A stretch of DNA of 64,000 nucleotides, taken from assembly GCA_018398815.1 (NCBI GenBank), contig CM031602.1, forward strand, positions 102,100,511 to 102,164,510, given 5' to 3'. Both the position numbers and the translations under genes were made by a program. A model generated the notes under the pieces. It was not told where the DNA came from. It made no database searches and saw only the letters and a program-made list of their open reading frames with translations. The first letter of the stretch is position 1. Every line of letters starts with the position of its first letter. This document shows, one piece after another, positions 47,016-57,259 of this stretch. Origin of the DNA: Conus ventricosus (taxonomy: Eukaryota > Mollusca > Gastropoda > Neogastropoda > Conidae).

Positions 47016-48855
47016 TGAACACCAATGGGGTGCGCCACAGTCACTTGAGCGTCCAGATCTTTCCGAATTTTCTCAACCTTGGAACAAAAGAAGTCTGAAA
47101 ACATATTTGCCAATGCAGACAATGGATAGATAGTGGGAAGCTGATTACTTTTAGTCCTAGCACACAGAGTGTTGGTGATGTGATACAGTTCTTTGCTAGA
47201 CTTTGCCTCCGAAATACTGGTGATGTAGAATAAAGTCTTGGCTTTGTGAACAAGGAAAGTCACAAAATTCTTGGCTTTCTGATAGATCTGCTTGTGAACG
47301 GTGAGTCCTGTCAGTCTCCACTGCTGCTCTGCACATCTCCACTCGTGTTTTTGCCTGAAGCAGTTCATCGCCAAGGACACCAAACCACGGGGACGCCACC
47401 TTCCTCTCCATCACCCTGCGTCGAGACACAGGGGCATGCTTGTCCAGAACGTCCCGGAGGGCAGTGTTGTACTGGTCAGTGGTGCAGTTCTCAATGCTGC
47501 CCAGCTCCACCTGCAGATCGTCTCTCAGCGCTGCTCTGTCAATGGCACGGGTGTTGCGGACGTTGCGGAACACCGGCGCAGGGGAAGGGAGATCAATGTC
47601 GAAGGCAGACACCACACTAAAGTGGTCAGACTCCAAGGCGCACGTAGCCTCGGATGATCGGTGAACTCCATCAGAAGGCCGCACAATCACCAGATCTAGA
47701 GTGTGACCCCCCTTGTGAGTAGGGCCAGACACAGTCTGACTTAAATCATACATCGACAGGAGCTCTAAAAACCTGCATGCACTTCTGTCACGAAGGTCAT
47801 TCACATAAAAGTTGAAGTCACCCAATAAACACAAGTGACCACGGAGGATGTTACAGTGATCAAGAAGCACTGGAAGCTGGTAAAAAAACATCGCATCTGT
47901 CAACGTATACTTGTTGGCAGACGTGGCCCAGGGCGATACACACACATAAAGTGCAGTACACTATGCTGTGATGTCAGTGACACTTGTAGCAGTTCAAAAG
48001 TGGCATGATCGAAAGTAAATTTGTCTATGAAGGTAAGATGGGGAGCAAGTTTGTCTCTATAGATGACAGCGATACCACCGCCACCGCGCTTGCCGTAGGT
48101 ACGGGGGAGGGACTTGATGGAGTAACCACCAGGTGTGAGATCGGCACAGAGTGCCTCGTCACCCCGTGGTCTGAGCCACGTCTCCACAACAAACAACATA
48201 TCGAGGTCATTATCAACAATGAAAGTGTTCATCTCAGTTCTCTTTTCTTTGCATGTGGACCGACAGACTGTGCATTAAAAGATGCGATTTTGAGTCCATT
48301 CGGCGTGCGATCAGGAGAAGAGGGTGTGAGCGGAATGGAGATCAGATTGTTTGAATTCACAGTAGGCTTGGCGTGTTGTTTACATGTTGAGGGTTGGGCG
48401 TGATCAGGAGTGAGACAAAGGTAGGTTTGATCACGACTGGAGATGATCACTGGAATTGGCCTACCTCTCTGGAATCTCCGACGCCCCCCACGAAACGGTC
48501 GACGTTTCTTCTTTCTCGAACACGGAAACCAACTGTGCAGACTAAAACACCTAAGTGTGTCACACACAGTTGGGGCAAGTTCAGTGTGCACTTTCCTCAG
48601 TGACAGAAGCTGGTCTCTGCTGTATGTAACCCGAGCGGGCAGCGATGACACTGAAACACCTGGCTGCATAGCATGGACAGCACGTGCCGACTGCAAGCTG
48701 AATGGCCGCTCGCTCAACAGGGTCAATTGGTAGAAGAAAAACAAAAATGTCAGGTATAAGAACCGGGTCATAAATCCGTTGTCCATCGTCAAAAAGTGCC
48801 AAAAAAGACACCAAAATGACGGGCGTGTCATGACGAAAACGATGATGCCATTCAA
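47000..48855 (-). pseudogene. LINE in D: ORF2 N-terminal part with endonuclease, copy 1
   Basis: Same protein as 55411-53564, but broken into three frames by indels near 47345, 47925 and 48235. See that entry for domains. Confidence 0.8.
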
Positions 48856-48944
48856 TCACACAGCAGCACTCTAAATCTCTCACAAACACAGAATTGGTAA
48901 CAGAGCAGTTCCCTCGAGCACACAAGGCGAAGGGACGTAACTCT

Positions 48945-49946
48945 CAAGCTCGTGACAATCTAGACAAGGCTGCCGGACGTCAAGCGAAGCACTACAACAG
49001 GAAAACGAAAATGAGACATCTCATTCCTGGAAACAAAGTACTATGCTACTTCCACAGAAACACAACAAGCTCCAATTGACATGGAAAGGACCGTACACCA
49101 TTTCCAGAAGGGTGAATCCAGTCGATTACAAGATTGAGATCAACGGCAAGGAGAAGACATACCACATCAATCTCCTCAAGGAATACTTCGAAAGAGAAGG
49201 ATTGAAACAACAGGAGTACGTCGCAGTTGTTATGCAGGAGGAGGATCATGAAGAGTATTTGACTGATCATATACCACTCATACCTTTGAAGAGAACCGAG
49301 GACTCCAGCAATGTTGTGTATGGACCACAGCTATCCAAGGAACAGAAGACGGAGCTGGAAAACATTGTTCGTTGTCATGACAAAATCATCACGGATTTGC
49401 CAGGTGAAACCAATCTGGTTACCTGTGAGTTGAGACTGGCATCACAACAACCAGTGAAAGTACATCAGTACCCAGTGCCACATTCTCAGATAGAAACTGT
49501 TGAGAAGGAAGTCGATCAAATGCTAGCCATGGGAGTGATAGAACCAGCCATATCACCATACAATGCGCCCATTGTGTTAGTCAAGAAGAAAGACTCAACA
49601 GTCAGGTTCTGTATCGACTATAGGAGACTGAATCTTATGACAGAATTTGATGCAGAGCCACTACCAGACATCGAAACTATCTTTGCAAAGATCGGAAAAG
49701 CAAAATACTTTTCCAAAATTGATCTGTCAAAGGGATTTTGGCAGATTCAGATGAATGAGGAAGACAAGCCAAAGACAGCTTTCAGTACCCCAAGGGACAA
49801 TATCAATGGAAACGTATGCCCTTTGGCATGAGAAACGCAAGTGCCGTGTTCACGAGGATGATGAGGAAATTATTGAGTGACATAAAATCAAAAGATGTCC
49901 ACAACTTTATCGACGACATTTTGATCGCTTCCGAGACTTGGGAGGA
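48945..49946 (+). pseudogene. pol: pol of element D: integrase C-terminus and reverse transcriptase, copy 1
   Basis: Resumes the integrase after the LINE (DNLDKAAGRQAKHYNRKTK; LTWKGPYTISRRVNPVDYKI) and passes in one frame (49043-49831) into RT: CELRLASQQPVKVHQYPVPH, MLAMGVIEPAISPYNAPIVL, VRFCIDYRRLN and KIDLSKGFWQIQMNEEDKP. A missing C near 49790 shifts the frame; FIDDIL (49906-49917) is the catalytic palm motif. The RT is cut off at 49946 by the viral terminal hairpin. Integrase upstream of RT in a single frame is the key evidence for the unusual pol order. Confidence 0.9.
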
Positions 49947-50037
49947 AGAGAACTAATAAATATTCATTCTGGCTCACTTTGCCTCTCAACCCAGTTTCGG
50001 GGCAAAGTGAGCCAGAATAAATATTTATTAGTTCTCT
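49947..50037. repeat. Terminal hairpin of the virus-like element, copy 1
   Basis: Arms of 37 nt (49947-49983 and 50001-50037) match at 36 of 37 positions around a 17-nt loop. The arm starts AGAGAACTAATAAATATT and ends at the GGCTCACTTTGCC block. It marks the exact switch from the retrotransposon RT to viral sequence. Confidence 0.93.
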
Positions 50038-50077
50038 GACAAGTAAGACTTCAATAACCAAAAAAAATAACGATTAT

Positions 50078-50683
50078 CTACAAACAAACATACTGTGTAG
50101 GATTATCCGTTTTCAATACTAATTTACTAAACTTTTTAGATTTTAGTTTTTGCTTAATCCTGTGTTTTTCCTGATCATTCTCAATAACATCATTTTCACG
50201 CAAACATTCATCAAATGCGTCTCTGTCTTTCATGTGAAATAAACTACAGTCTTTAACTGTTCTCTAAAGTCTTTTAAAACCGAGTATATTTTTGACATAA
50301 AATCCACACACATTATCCCAGCATGTCTTCCACTAAAGGCTAGTTTTGACAAAGTTTTTCTTTTTTAACTATGTCTCTTTCTGCTGAACAGTCATCTGTA
50401 ATAAATAGCGTCTGCGTTCCCTCAAACAATATATAAAACTGTTCTAACCACTCACTCAGTTTATTGCAGGATCAACTAAAAATATGTCATCATCTGCCCA
50501 TATAAACCTTCTATCATAATATGCTTTGTTCCATTTAAGTGTTGGGCAGAAAATCACAATATAATCAAAATTATAGCGATAAACTGTTTGCAATGGTCGA
50601 GGATAAATATTGTTTTTCCACAACCAGTCTGCCCACAAATCAATGAACAATGAGGGGTTTTGTCATAAGTTTAACTGCTTCAT
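50078..50683 (-). pseudogene. Viral packaging ATPase, copy 1
   Basis: Duplicate of the gene at 56635-57243. In this copy the Walker B region reads FITDDC (about 50386-50406 on the plus strand) and the end runs open to the TAG stop, whereas the Walker A region is split by indels near 50600-50665. The other copy shows the opposite pattern. Confidence 0.75.
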
Positions 50684-50699
50684 AGTTTTATAACAGAAT

Positions 50700-51555
50700 T
50701 TAATCTAATCCAGTTATTGTTTTTATCATGCTCTCTGTCAAAACTTGTTCAGTATAATAAAATCCTATAAGGTCTAAATGTGTAAGATTCATCCAATTCA
50801 GTTCTGTAAGATTGTTTCTATTTAGACTAATATTGATTTTGTTGCTTGTTGTTATGACCTTAATATCCTCACCATTGTGAAGAATGACGACGGTAACTTT
50901 AAGTTTTTCAACGTCTAAGTTTTGCCAGCTAATTAGAATTCCTTTTAGAAGGACGTCACTAACGCCCACAACCCCATCCCTCTTTACATCTTTTAAGACA
51001 GAAATTTCAAATATCATTGTGTAACGTGTCTCCTACTTTCATTTGCGGAATGAACTGTAATTTTGTAGAAGCATCTTTCAAAACCGTTTCTCTTCTGTGG
51101 AGGATGTACTGTTTATTCCCATACGGCTTTATTTCAATCTCTTTCCGACTATTGTCATCTGGCATAAGACTTACATGTAAAGGACCTGAGTTGAATGCTT
51201 TCTGAAACTTTTTTGACGGCTAAAAAATGTAAATGGGCTTATGAATTCAAATTTTATGTCCCATTCTAAATATGGTTCTAAGTGCCATTTGCTGTCAGGT
51301 TTTCGAACTATTTTATATTCATACTGCCCAGCATTATTTGCTTCAACATTGTGCAGTTGCTCTAGTTTAGGAAACTTTTTGTTGTCGCCAACCTCTTTGC
51401 GCTTAAATCACCATCTTTAGTGTACTCAAAAACCATACAAAGTGCCTATCTCACCATTCTGTTCAAAGTCCAAACGTCTGCAAGGTCTTTTAATTCTAAA
51501 GTTATACACCTCACAGGCGCTAATGTAACTCCAGGTTCTTCTGGTCCACGCGACA
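50700..51555 (-). pseudogene. Uncharacterised viral protein, copy 1
   Basis: Duplicate of 57260-58111, with several additional one-base indels, for example near 51020 and 51115. Confidence 0.6.
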
Positions 51556-51574
51556 TTATTTTTAGTACAATTTA

Positions 51575-52259
51575 TTATTTTATTTCCAAAACAATGTGTA
51601 GGTTATCACATTTTACGACTTTCCCCGTTTTGTCTGTGATCTTTTATTAATGATCCGACCCTCCCACAAGCTAATTTTTTAAACTGTAAATTAGGAATTG
51701 TATAATTTCATAATCGCAATATGCAGCTTTCCCTGATGGAAGAGCTCTTAAAACAGTTGAGGGCCTTCCATCATATAAGTTTTCATCAGTGCTTAGCTCA
51801 TCCAAATGAACATAGAGTAAGGAATGTAATGCAAGATTGAGCGGACTTTCCCCTCATAAGTAGTTTTGTTGGGTGTAACTCTAAATCTATGATTGTCAGC
51901 TGCAAAGCCTAACATTTTAGCTAGCTCTTCATCAAAATAGTAACCTGCTTCTTCTTCAGGCTTGAATGTTAACATTGTTTTCAGATTTGCATTGTTAAGT
52001 TTGAGAGTAATGTCAAAGTTACTCATTGCTTCTTTTAGTGAGCAAAACCCGTAATAACCATCAGGTATTGTTAACTGGCTAACTTTGGCGCCTGATTTGT
52101 CAACTTTTAGAATCTTATTATTCTTTTTGGATTTACTTATATTAAACCATACGACTTTGTAAAAAATTTCATGGAGCGCGACCATTTTGGTTCCGCAATC
52201 GTTCTCACAGCATGTTCTAAAAACGAAGGGCGGTCTTGAGTTGTTATTGTTACAAACAT
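51575..52259 (-). pseudogene. Probable penton/minor capsid protein, copy 1
   Basis: Duplicate of 58129-58815. This copy stays open from 52185 to 51793, through VALHEIFYKVVWFNISKSKK, where the other copy is broken. Confidence 0.6.
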
Positions 52260-52278
52260 TTTTTTAAACAAAATAAAA

Positions 52279-53160
52279 ATGAGTGCATTTAAATATACTG
52301 ATGCAAAATATTCTGTTGGGTCGCACTACAATCTTAAAATATAACAACTGACGCCCTTGACATTTCTGTGACTCAGTTGTCGCCTTTCAAGTAAAGGTGA
52401 GTACTCCATTGGACAAATATCTTAACCCCCCTATTAAAAAGACTACATCCCAAAAATGTGGTTCAGTCATCCGATGCAGTTTTATCAGAACCAGTTAAAC
52501 TTTGCTGTGTTTTGTGCAACAACTGGGTGGGAGTGTCGTATGCTGATCATCTAAATCATCCTGATCCTTTGGTGAGGTCAGTGTATAGATTTCATTTTTA
52601 TTACACCTTCAACGTATTTTGACTGAACTGCAAGCGCCATTACCAAATGACAAACCGTTTAATCCATTCAGCAACCGAATAGACATGAAGGCTTTTGAAA
52701 GGATCTGTAACGAATTCAATATTAATGTTAAGGAAGACTTTAGACAAAAGTTGGATCTTAATCATGGCTTAGGCACCCTTATTTTTGGGGCGTGCACAAA
52801 AGTATAACTATGGCTGGAATCCTCCTTACACATCTTTCTCTTCAGGCACAGGTGTTCACCTCGGGTTCATAGAGCAAGAGCATAAAACAGCATGGACAAC
52901 ATTTATCTTAGACACTTCTAAGAGCCTAACTAGAGCGGGAATAGAACGAATAAACGACTCTATTCGTACTTACGTTTGGTGTTTGCTAGGTTCGCAAGCA
53001 CAAACGAGATCGAGCATAACTGATCCTCTACTGGTTTTGATGCACAAAAACAATACTTAGCAAATTTAGAGGACGCCATTAATTCTACAGTTGATTTACC
53101 TTCAAGTATTAAAAGGTACCAAGATGTTTTACAATACGCAAGATCAAAAGTATAGACTTA
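52279..53160 (+). pseudogene. Conserved unknown viral protein, copy 1 (breaks off)
   Basis: Duplicate of the first 880 bp of the gene at 58836. Several indels are present, and the match fades out in noisy sequence at 53160-53235, where the LINE copy begins. Confidence 0.6.
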
Positions 53161-53234
53161 AATGCTGATTGGCGCTGGTATTATACTGTGCCTTCGTTCA
53201 AACTACGCTTCCAGTGGAGGTGTCGATGAACTCA

Positions 53235-53570
53235 GTGTGTATATGCGAACCAGGTGAGAAGATAGACAGGGCCAGATCCATTGACGGCGCGAAAACACAT
53301 GCATGCAATTTTGTATCTGATGCGTGCTGCTATGGGGAGCCAGTGCAGAGTGTAAAGATTCGGGGTGATATGGTCTCTACGTGGAACCCTCAAGACCAGG
53401 CGTGCTGCAGTATTTTGTAATCTCTGAATTCGTTGTATAAGATCTTGTGGGCAATTTACAAGGAGACAATTGCAATAATCCAGACGGGAGAGCACAAATG
53501 CTGAAACGAGAGTTTTTGTTGCCTCAATTGAGAGGAAATGGCGAATTGAGCTGATACGACGGATCACCAC
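53235..53570 (-). pseudogene. LINE ORF2 RT thumb fragment, copy 2
   Basis: MVIRRISSIRHFLSIEATKT to VNGSGPVYLLTW, open for 112 residues and then cut by the duplication join. It follows the deletion junction directly. Confidence 0.8.
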
Positions 53571-55411
53571 TGAACACCAATGGGGTGCGCCACAGTCACT
53601 TGAGCGTCCAGATCTTTCCGAATTTTCTCAACCTTGGAACAAAAGAAGTCTGAAAACATATTTGCCAATGCAGACAATGGATAGATAGTGGGAAGCTGAT
53701 TACTTTTAGTCCTAGCACACAGAGTGTTGGTGATGTGATACAGTTCTTTGCTAGACTTTGCCTCCGAAATACTGGTGATGTAGAATAAAGTCTTGGCTTT
53801 GTGAACAAGGAAAGTCACAAAATTCTTGGCTTTCTGATAGATCTGCTTGTGAACGGTGAGTCCTGTCAGTCTCCACTGCTGCTCTGCACATCTCCACTCG
53901 TGTTTTGCCTGAAGCAGTTCATCGCCAAGGACACCAAACCACGGGGACGCCACCTTCCTCTCCATCACCCTGCGTCGAGACACAGGGGCATGCTTGTCCA
54001 GAACGTCCCGGAGGGCAGTGTTGTACTGGTCAGTGGTGCAGTTCTCAATGCTGCCCAGCTCCACCTGCAGATCGTCTCTCAGCGCTGCTCTGTCAATGGC
54101 ACGGGTGTTGCGGACGTTGCGGAACACCGGCGCAGGGGAAGGGAGATCAATGTCGAAGGCAGACACCACACTAAAGTGGTCAGACTCCAAGGCGCACGTA
54201 GCCTCGGATGATCGGTGAACTCCATCAGAAGGCCGCACAATCACCAGATCTAGAGTGTGACCCCCCTTGTGAGTAGGGCCAGACACAGTCTGACTTAAAT
54301 CATACATCGACAGGAGCTCTAAAAACCTGCATGCACTTCTGTCACGAAGGTCATTCACATAAAAGTTGAAGTCACCCAATAAACACAAGTGACCACGGAG
54401 GATGTTACAGTGATCAAGAAGCACTGGAAGCTGGTAAAAAAACATCGCATCTGTCAACGTATACTTGTTGGCAGACGTGGGCCCAGGGCGATACACACAC
54501 ATAAAGTGCAGTACACTATGCTGTGATGTCAGTGACACTTGTAGCAGTTCAAAAGTGGCATGATCGAAAGTAAATTTGTCTATGAAGGTAAGATGGGGAG
54601 CAAGTTTGTCTCTATAGATGACAGCGATACCACCGCCACCGCGCTTGCCGTAGGTACGGGGGAGGGACTTGATGGAGTAACCACCAGGTGTGAGATCGGC
54701 ACAGAGTGCCTCGTCACCCCGTGGTCTGAGCCACGTCTCCACAACAAACAACATATCGAGGTCATTATCAACAATGAAAGTGTTCATCTCAGTTCTCTTT
54801 TCTTTGCATGTGGGACCGACAGACTGTGCATTAAAAGATGCGATTTTGAGTCCATTCGGCGTGCGATCAGGAGAAGAGGGTGTGAGCGGAATGGAGATCA
54901 GATTGTTTGAATTCACAGTAGGCTTGGCGTGTTGTTTACATGTTGAGGGTTGGGCGTGATCAGGAGTGAGACAAAGGTAGGTTTGATCACGACTGGAGAT
55001 GATCACTGGAATTGGCCTACCTCTCTGGAATCTCCGACGCCCCCCACGAAACGGTCGACGTTTCTTCTTTCTCGAACACGGAAACCAACTGTGCAGACTA
55101 AAACACCTAAGTGTGTCACACACAGTTGGGGCAAGTTCAGTGTGCACTTTCCTCAGTGACAGAAGCTGGTCTCTGCTGTATGTAACCCGAGCGGGCAGCG
55201 ATGACACTGAAACACCTGGCTGCATAGCATGGACAGCACGTGCCGACTGCAAGCTGAATGGCCGCTCGCTCAACAGGGTCAATTGGTAGAAGAAAAACAA
55301 AAATGTCAGGTATAAGAACCGGGTCATAAATCCGTTGTCCATCGTCAAAAAGTGCCAAAAAAGACACCAAAATGACGGGCGTGTCATGACGAAAACGATG
55401 ATGCCATTCAA
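53564..55411 (-). CDS. LINE ORF2 remnant: endonuclease domain joined to a deleted RT (615 aa)
   Basis: One open frame on the minus strand. Residues about 1-195 are a basic, low-complexity N-terminus with no recognised domain. Residues about 195-430 are an apurinic-like endonuclease: LKIASFNAQSVG, VVETWLRP, LCLLGDFNFYVND and the final CALESDHFSVVSAFDI, so the N, E, GDFN and SDH catalytic blocks are all visible. The linker to RT follows, and the frame ends at HPIGVQW, where the RT fingers and palm should start. A second frame from 53570 (112 aa) resumes in the RT thumb region. An internal deletion thus removed the polymerase core. It could still make an endonuclease but cannot reverse transcribe. 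Confidence 0.85.
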   Translation of the reverse strand: MNGIIVFVMTRPSFWCLFWHFLTMDNGFMTRFLYLTFLFFFYQLTLLSERPFSLQSARAVHAMQPGVSVSSLPARVTYSRDQLLSLRKVHTELAPTVCDTLRCFSLHSWFPCSRKKKRRPFRGGRRRFQRGRPIPVIISSRDQTYLCLTPDHAQPSTCKQHAKPTVNSNNLISIPLTPSSPDRTPNGLKIASFNAQSVGPTCKEKRTEMNTFIVDNDLDMLFVVETWLRPRGDEALCADLTPGGYSIKSLPRTYGKRGGGGIAVIYRDKLAPHLTFIDKFTFDHATFELLQVSLTSQHSVLHFMCVYRPGPTSANKYTLTDAMFFYQLPVLLDHCNILRGHLCLLGDFNFYVNDLRDRSACRFLELLSMYDLSQTVSGPTHKGGHTLDLVIVRPSDGVHRSSEATCALESDHFSVVSAFDIDLPSPAPVFRNVRNTRAIDRAALRDDLQVELGSIENCTTDQYNTALRDVLDKHAPVSRRRVMERKVASPWFGVLGDELLQAKHEWRCAEQQWRLTGLTVHKQIYQKAKNFVTFLVHKAKTLFYITSISEAKSSKELYHITNTLCARTKSNQLPTIYPLSALANMFSDFFCSKVEKIRKDLDAQVTVAHPIGVQW

Positions 55412-55500
55412 TCACACAGCAGCACTCTAAATCTCTCACAAACACAGAATTGGTAACAGAGCAGTTCCCTCGAGCACACAAGGCGAAGGGACGTAACTCT

Positions 55501-56513
55501 CAAGCTCGTGACAATCTAGACAAGGCTGCCGGACGTCAAGCGAAGCACTACAACAGGAAAACGAAAATGAGACATCTCATTCCTGGAAACAAAGTACTAG
55601 TGCTACTTCCACAGAAACACAACAAGCTCCAATTGACATGGAAAGGACCGTACACCATTTCCAGAAGGGTGAATCCAGTCGATTACAAGATTGAGATCAA
55701 CGGCAAGGAGAAGACATACCACATCAATCTCCTCAAGGAATACTTCGAAAGAGAAGGATTGAAACAACAGGAGTACGTCGCAGTTGTTATGCAGGAGGAG
55801 GATCATGAAGAGTATTTGACTGATCATATACCACTCATACCTTTGAAGAGAACCGAGGACTCCAGCAATGTTGTGTATGGACCACAGCTATCCAAGGAAC
55901 AGAAGACGGAGCTGGAAAACATTGTTCGTTGTCATGACAAAATCATCACGGATTTGCCAGGTGAAACCAATCTGGTTACCTGTGAGTTGAGACTGGCATC
56001 ACAACAACCAGTGAAAGTACATCAGTACCCAGTGCCACATTCTCAGATAGAAACTGTTGAGAAGGAAGTCGATCAAATGCTAGCCATGGGAGTGATAGAA
56101 CCAGCCATATCACCATACAATGCGCCCATTGTGTTAGTCAAGAAGAAAGACTCAACAGTCAGGTTCTGTATCGACTATAGGAGACTGAATCTTATGACAG
56201 AATTTGATGCAGAGCCACTACCAGACATCGAAACTATCTTTGCAAAGATCGGAAAAGCAAAATACTTTTCCAAAATTGATCTGTCAAAGGATTTTGGCAG
56301 ATTCAGATGAATGAGGAAGACAAGCCAAAGACAGCTTTCAGTACCCCCAAGGGACAATATCAATGGAAACGTATGCCCTTTGGCATGAGAAACGCAAGTG
56401 CCGTGTTCACGAGGATGATGAGGAAATTATTGAGTGACATAAAATCAAAAGATGTCCACAACTTTATCGACGACATTTTGATCGCTTCCGAGACTTGGGA
56501 GGAAGAGAACTAA
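55501..56513 (+). pseudogene. pol: pol of element D: integrase C-terminus and reverse transcriptase, copy 2
   Basis: A single frame (55450-56310) holds the integrase C-terminal region (NRKTKMRHLIPGNKVLVLLP, KGPYTISRRV) followed by RT with VRFCIDYRRLN. A missing G near 56289 shifts the frame. RT then continues at 56307 with KRMPFGMRNASAVFTRMMRK and the catalytic FIDDIL (56463-56474). The RT ends with SETWEEEN at the viral hairpin. Each homopolymer break here is intact in copy 1, and the reverse. RNase H and the 3' LTR would lie beyond the viral element, outside the readable sequence. Confidence 0.9.
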
Positions 56514-56594
56514 TAAATATTCATTCTGGCTCACTTTGCCTCTCAACCCAGTTTCGGGGCAAAGTGAGCCAGAATAAATATTTATTAGTTCTCT
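56504..56594. repeat. Terminal hairpin of the virus-like element, copy 2
   Basis: Identical to 49947-50037: 37-nt arms (56504-56540, 56558-56594), one mismatch, 17-nt loop that includes AACCCAGTTTC. The outer arm is AT-rich and the inner third is GGCTCACTTTGCC. It could be a viral telomere captured as a hairpin or two head-to-head terminal repeats. Confidence 0.93.
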
Positions 56595-56634
56595 GACAAG
56601 TAAGACTTCAATAACCAAAAAAAATAACGATTAT

Positions 56635-57243
56635 CTACAAACAAACATACTGTGTAGGATTATCCGTTTTCAATACTAATTTACTAAACTTTTTAGATTT
56701 AGTTTTTGCTTAATCCTGTGTTTTTCCTGATCATATCTCAATAACATCATTTTCACGCAAACATTCATCAAATGCGTCTCTGTCTTTCATGTGAAATAAA
56801 ACTACAGTCTTTAACTGTTCTCTAAAGTCTTTTAAAACCGAGTTATATTTTTGACATAAAATCCACACACATTATCCCAGCATGTCTTCCACTAAAGGCT
56901 AGTTTTGACAAAGTTTTTCTTTTTTAACTATGTCTCTTTCTGCTGAACAGTCATCTGTTAATAAATAGCGTCTGCGTTCCCTCAAACAATATATAAAAAC
57001 TGTTCTAACCACTCACTCATTTATTGCTAGGATCAACTAAAAATATGTCATCATCTGCCCATATAAACCTTCTAATAATATGCTTTGTTCCATTTAAGTG
57101 TTGGGCAGAAATCACAATATAATCAAAATTATAGCGATAAACTGTTTGCAATAGGTCGAGGATAAATATTGTTTTTCCACAACCAGTCTGCCCACAAATC
57201 AATGAACAATGAGGGTTTTTGTCATAAAGTTTAACTGCTTCAT
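56635..57243 (-). pseudogene. Viral DNA-packaging ATPase, A32/FtsK-HerA type (about 200 aa)
   Basis: This would pump genomic DNA into capsids using ATP. On the minus strand the ATG at 57243 is followed within about 60 bp by LICGQTGCGKTIFILDLL, a Walker A loop. FIWADDDIFLVDP follows. Walker B (FITDDC) is clean only in the duplicate copy at about 50386-50406. The C-terminal region contains an FSGRHAG-like block near 56885 and stops at TAG (56635). Length and motif order fit the compact ATPases of Polinton-like viruses. Frame breaks near 57225, 57005, 56955 and 56740 coincide with homopolymers and differ from those of the other copy. Confidence 0.75.
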
Positions 57244-57259
57244 AGTTTTATAACAGAAT

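Larger units (their letters stand above)
46119..48944 (-). mobile_element. Internally deleted LINE inserted in integrase of element D, copy 1
   Basis: A minus-strand LINE whose 3' end is an (ATT)n tail (46119-46143 on the plus strand as AAT repeats), preceded by AGCGCTGTGAGCTCTAGTG-like 3' sequence. It keeps the endonuclease and the last part of reverse transcriptase. A G-run and a (CA)n tract lie at 46291-46306 and 46329-46373. Both flanks contain CAAG and GCT, compatible with a short target duplication blurred by indels. At 2.8 kb it is too short for a full LINE. Confidence 0.82.
46681..53160. repeat. Tandem duplication II, first copy
   Basis: It runs from inside the LINE to inside the viral plus-strand gene and recurs at about 53235-59720 with near identity (offset 6557 near the hairpin). 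This copy has more indels, especially towards its right end (53040-53230), which looks like a low-quality contig end. Confidence 0.88.
53235..55500 (-). mobile_element. Internally deleted LINE in integrase of D, copy 2 (3' end missing)
   Basis: The same LINE as at 46119-48944, lacking the last 560 bp because the duplication starts inside it. The element 5' end is at 55500, after which integrase sequence resumes with CAAGCTCGTGACAATC. Confidence 0.85.

Noticed and set aside
47246..47657. Plus-strand frames opposite the LINE endonuclease
   Set aside because: Antisense shadows; no domain, and indels in the two copies shift them.
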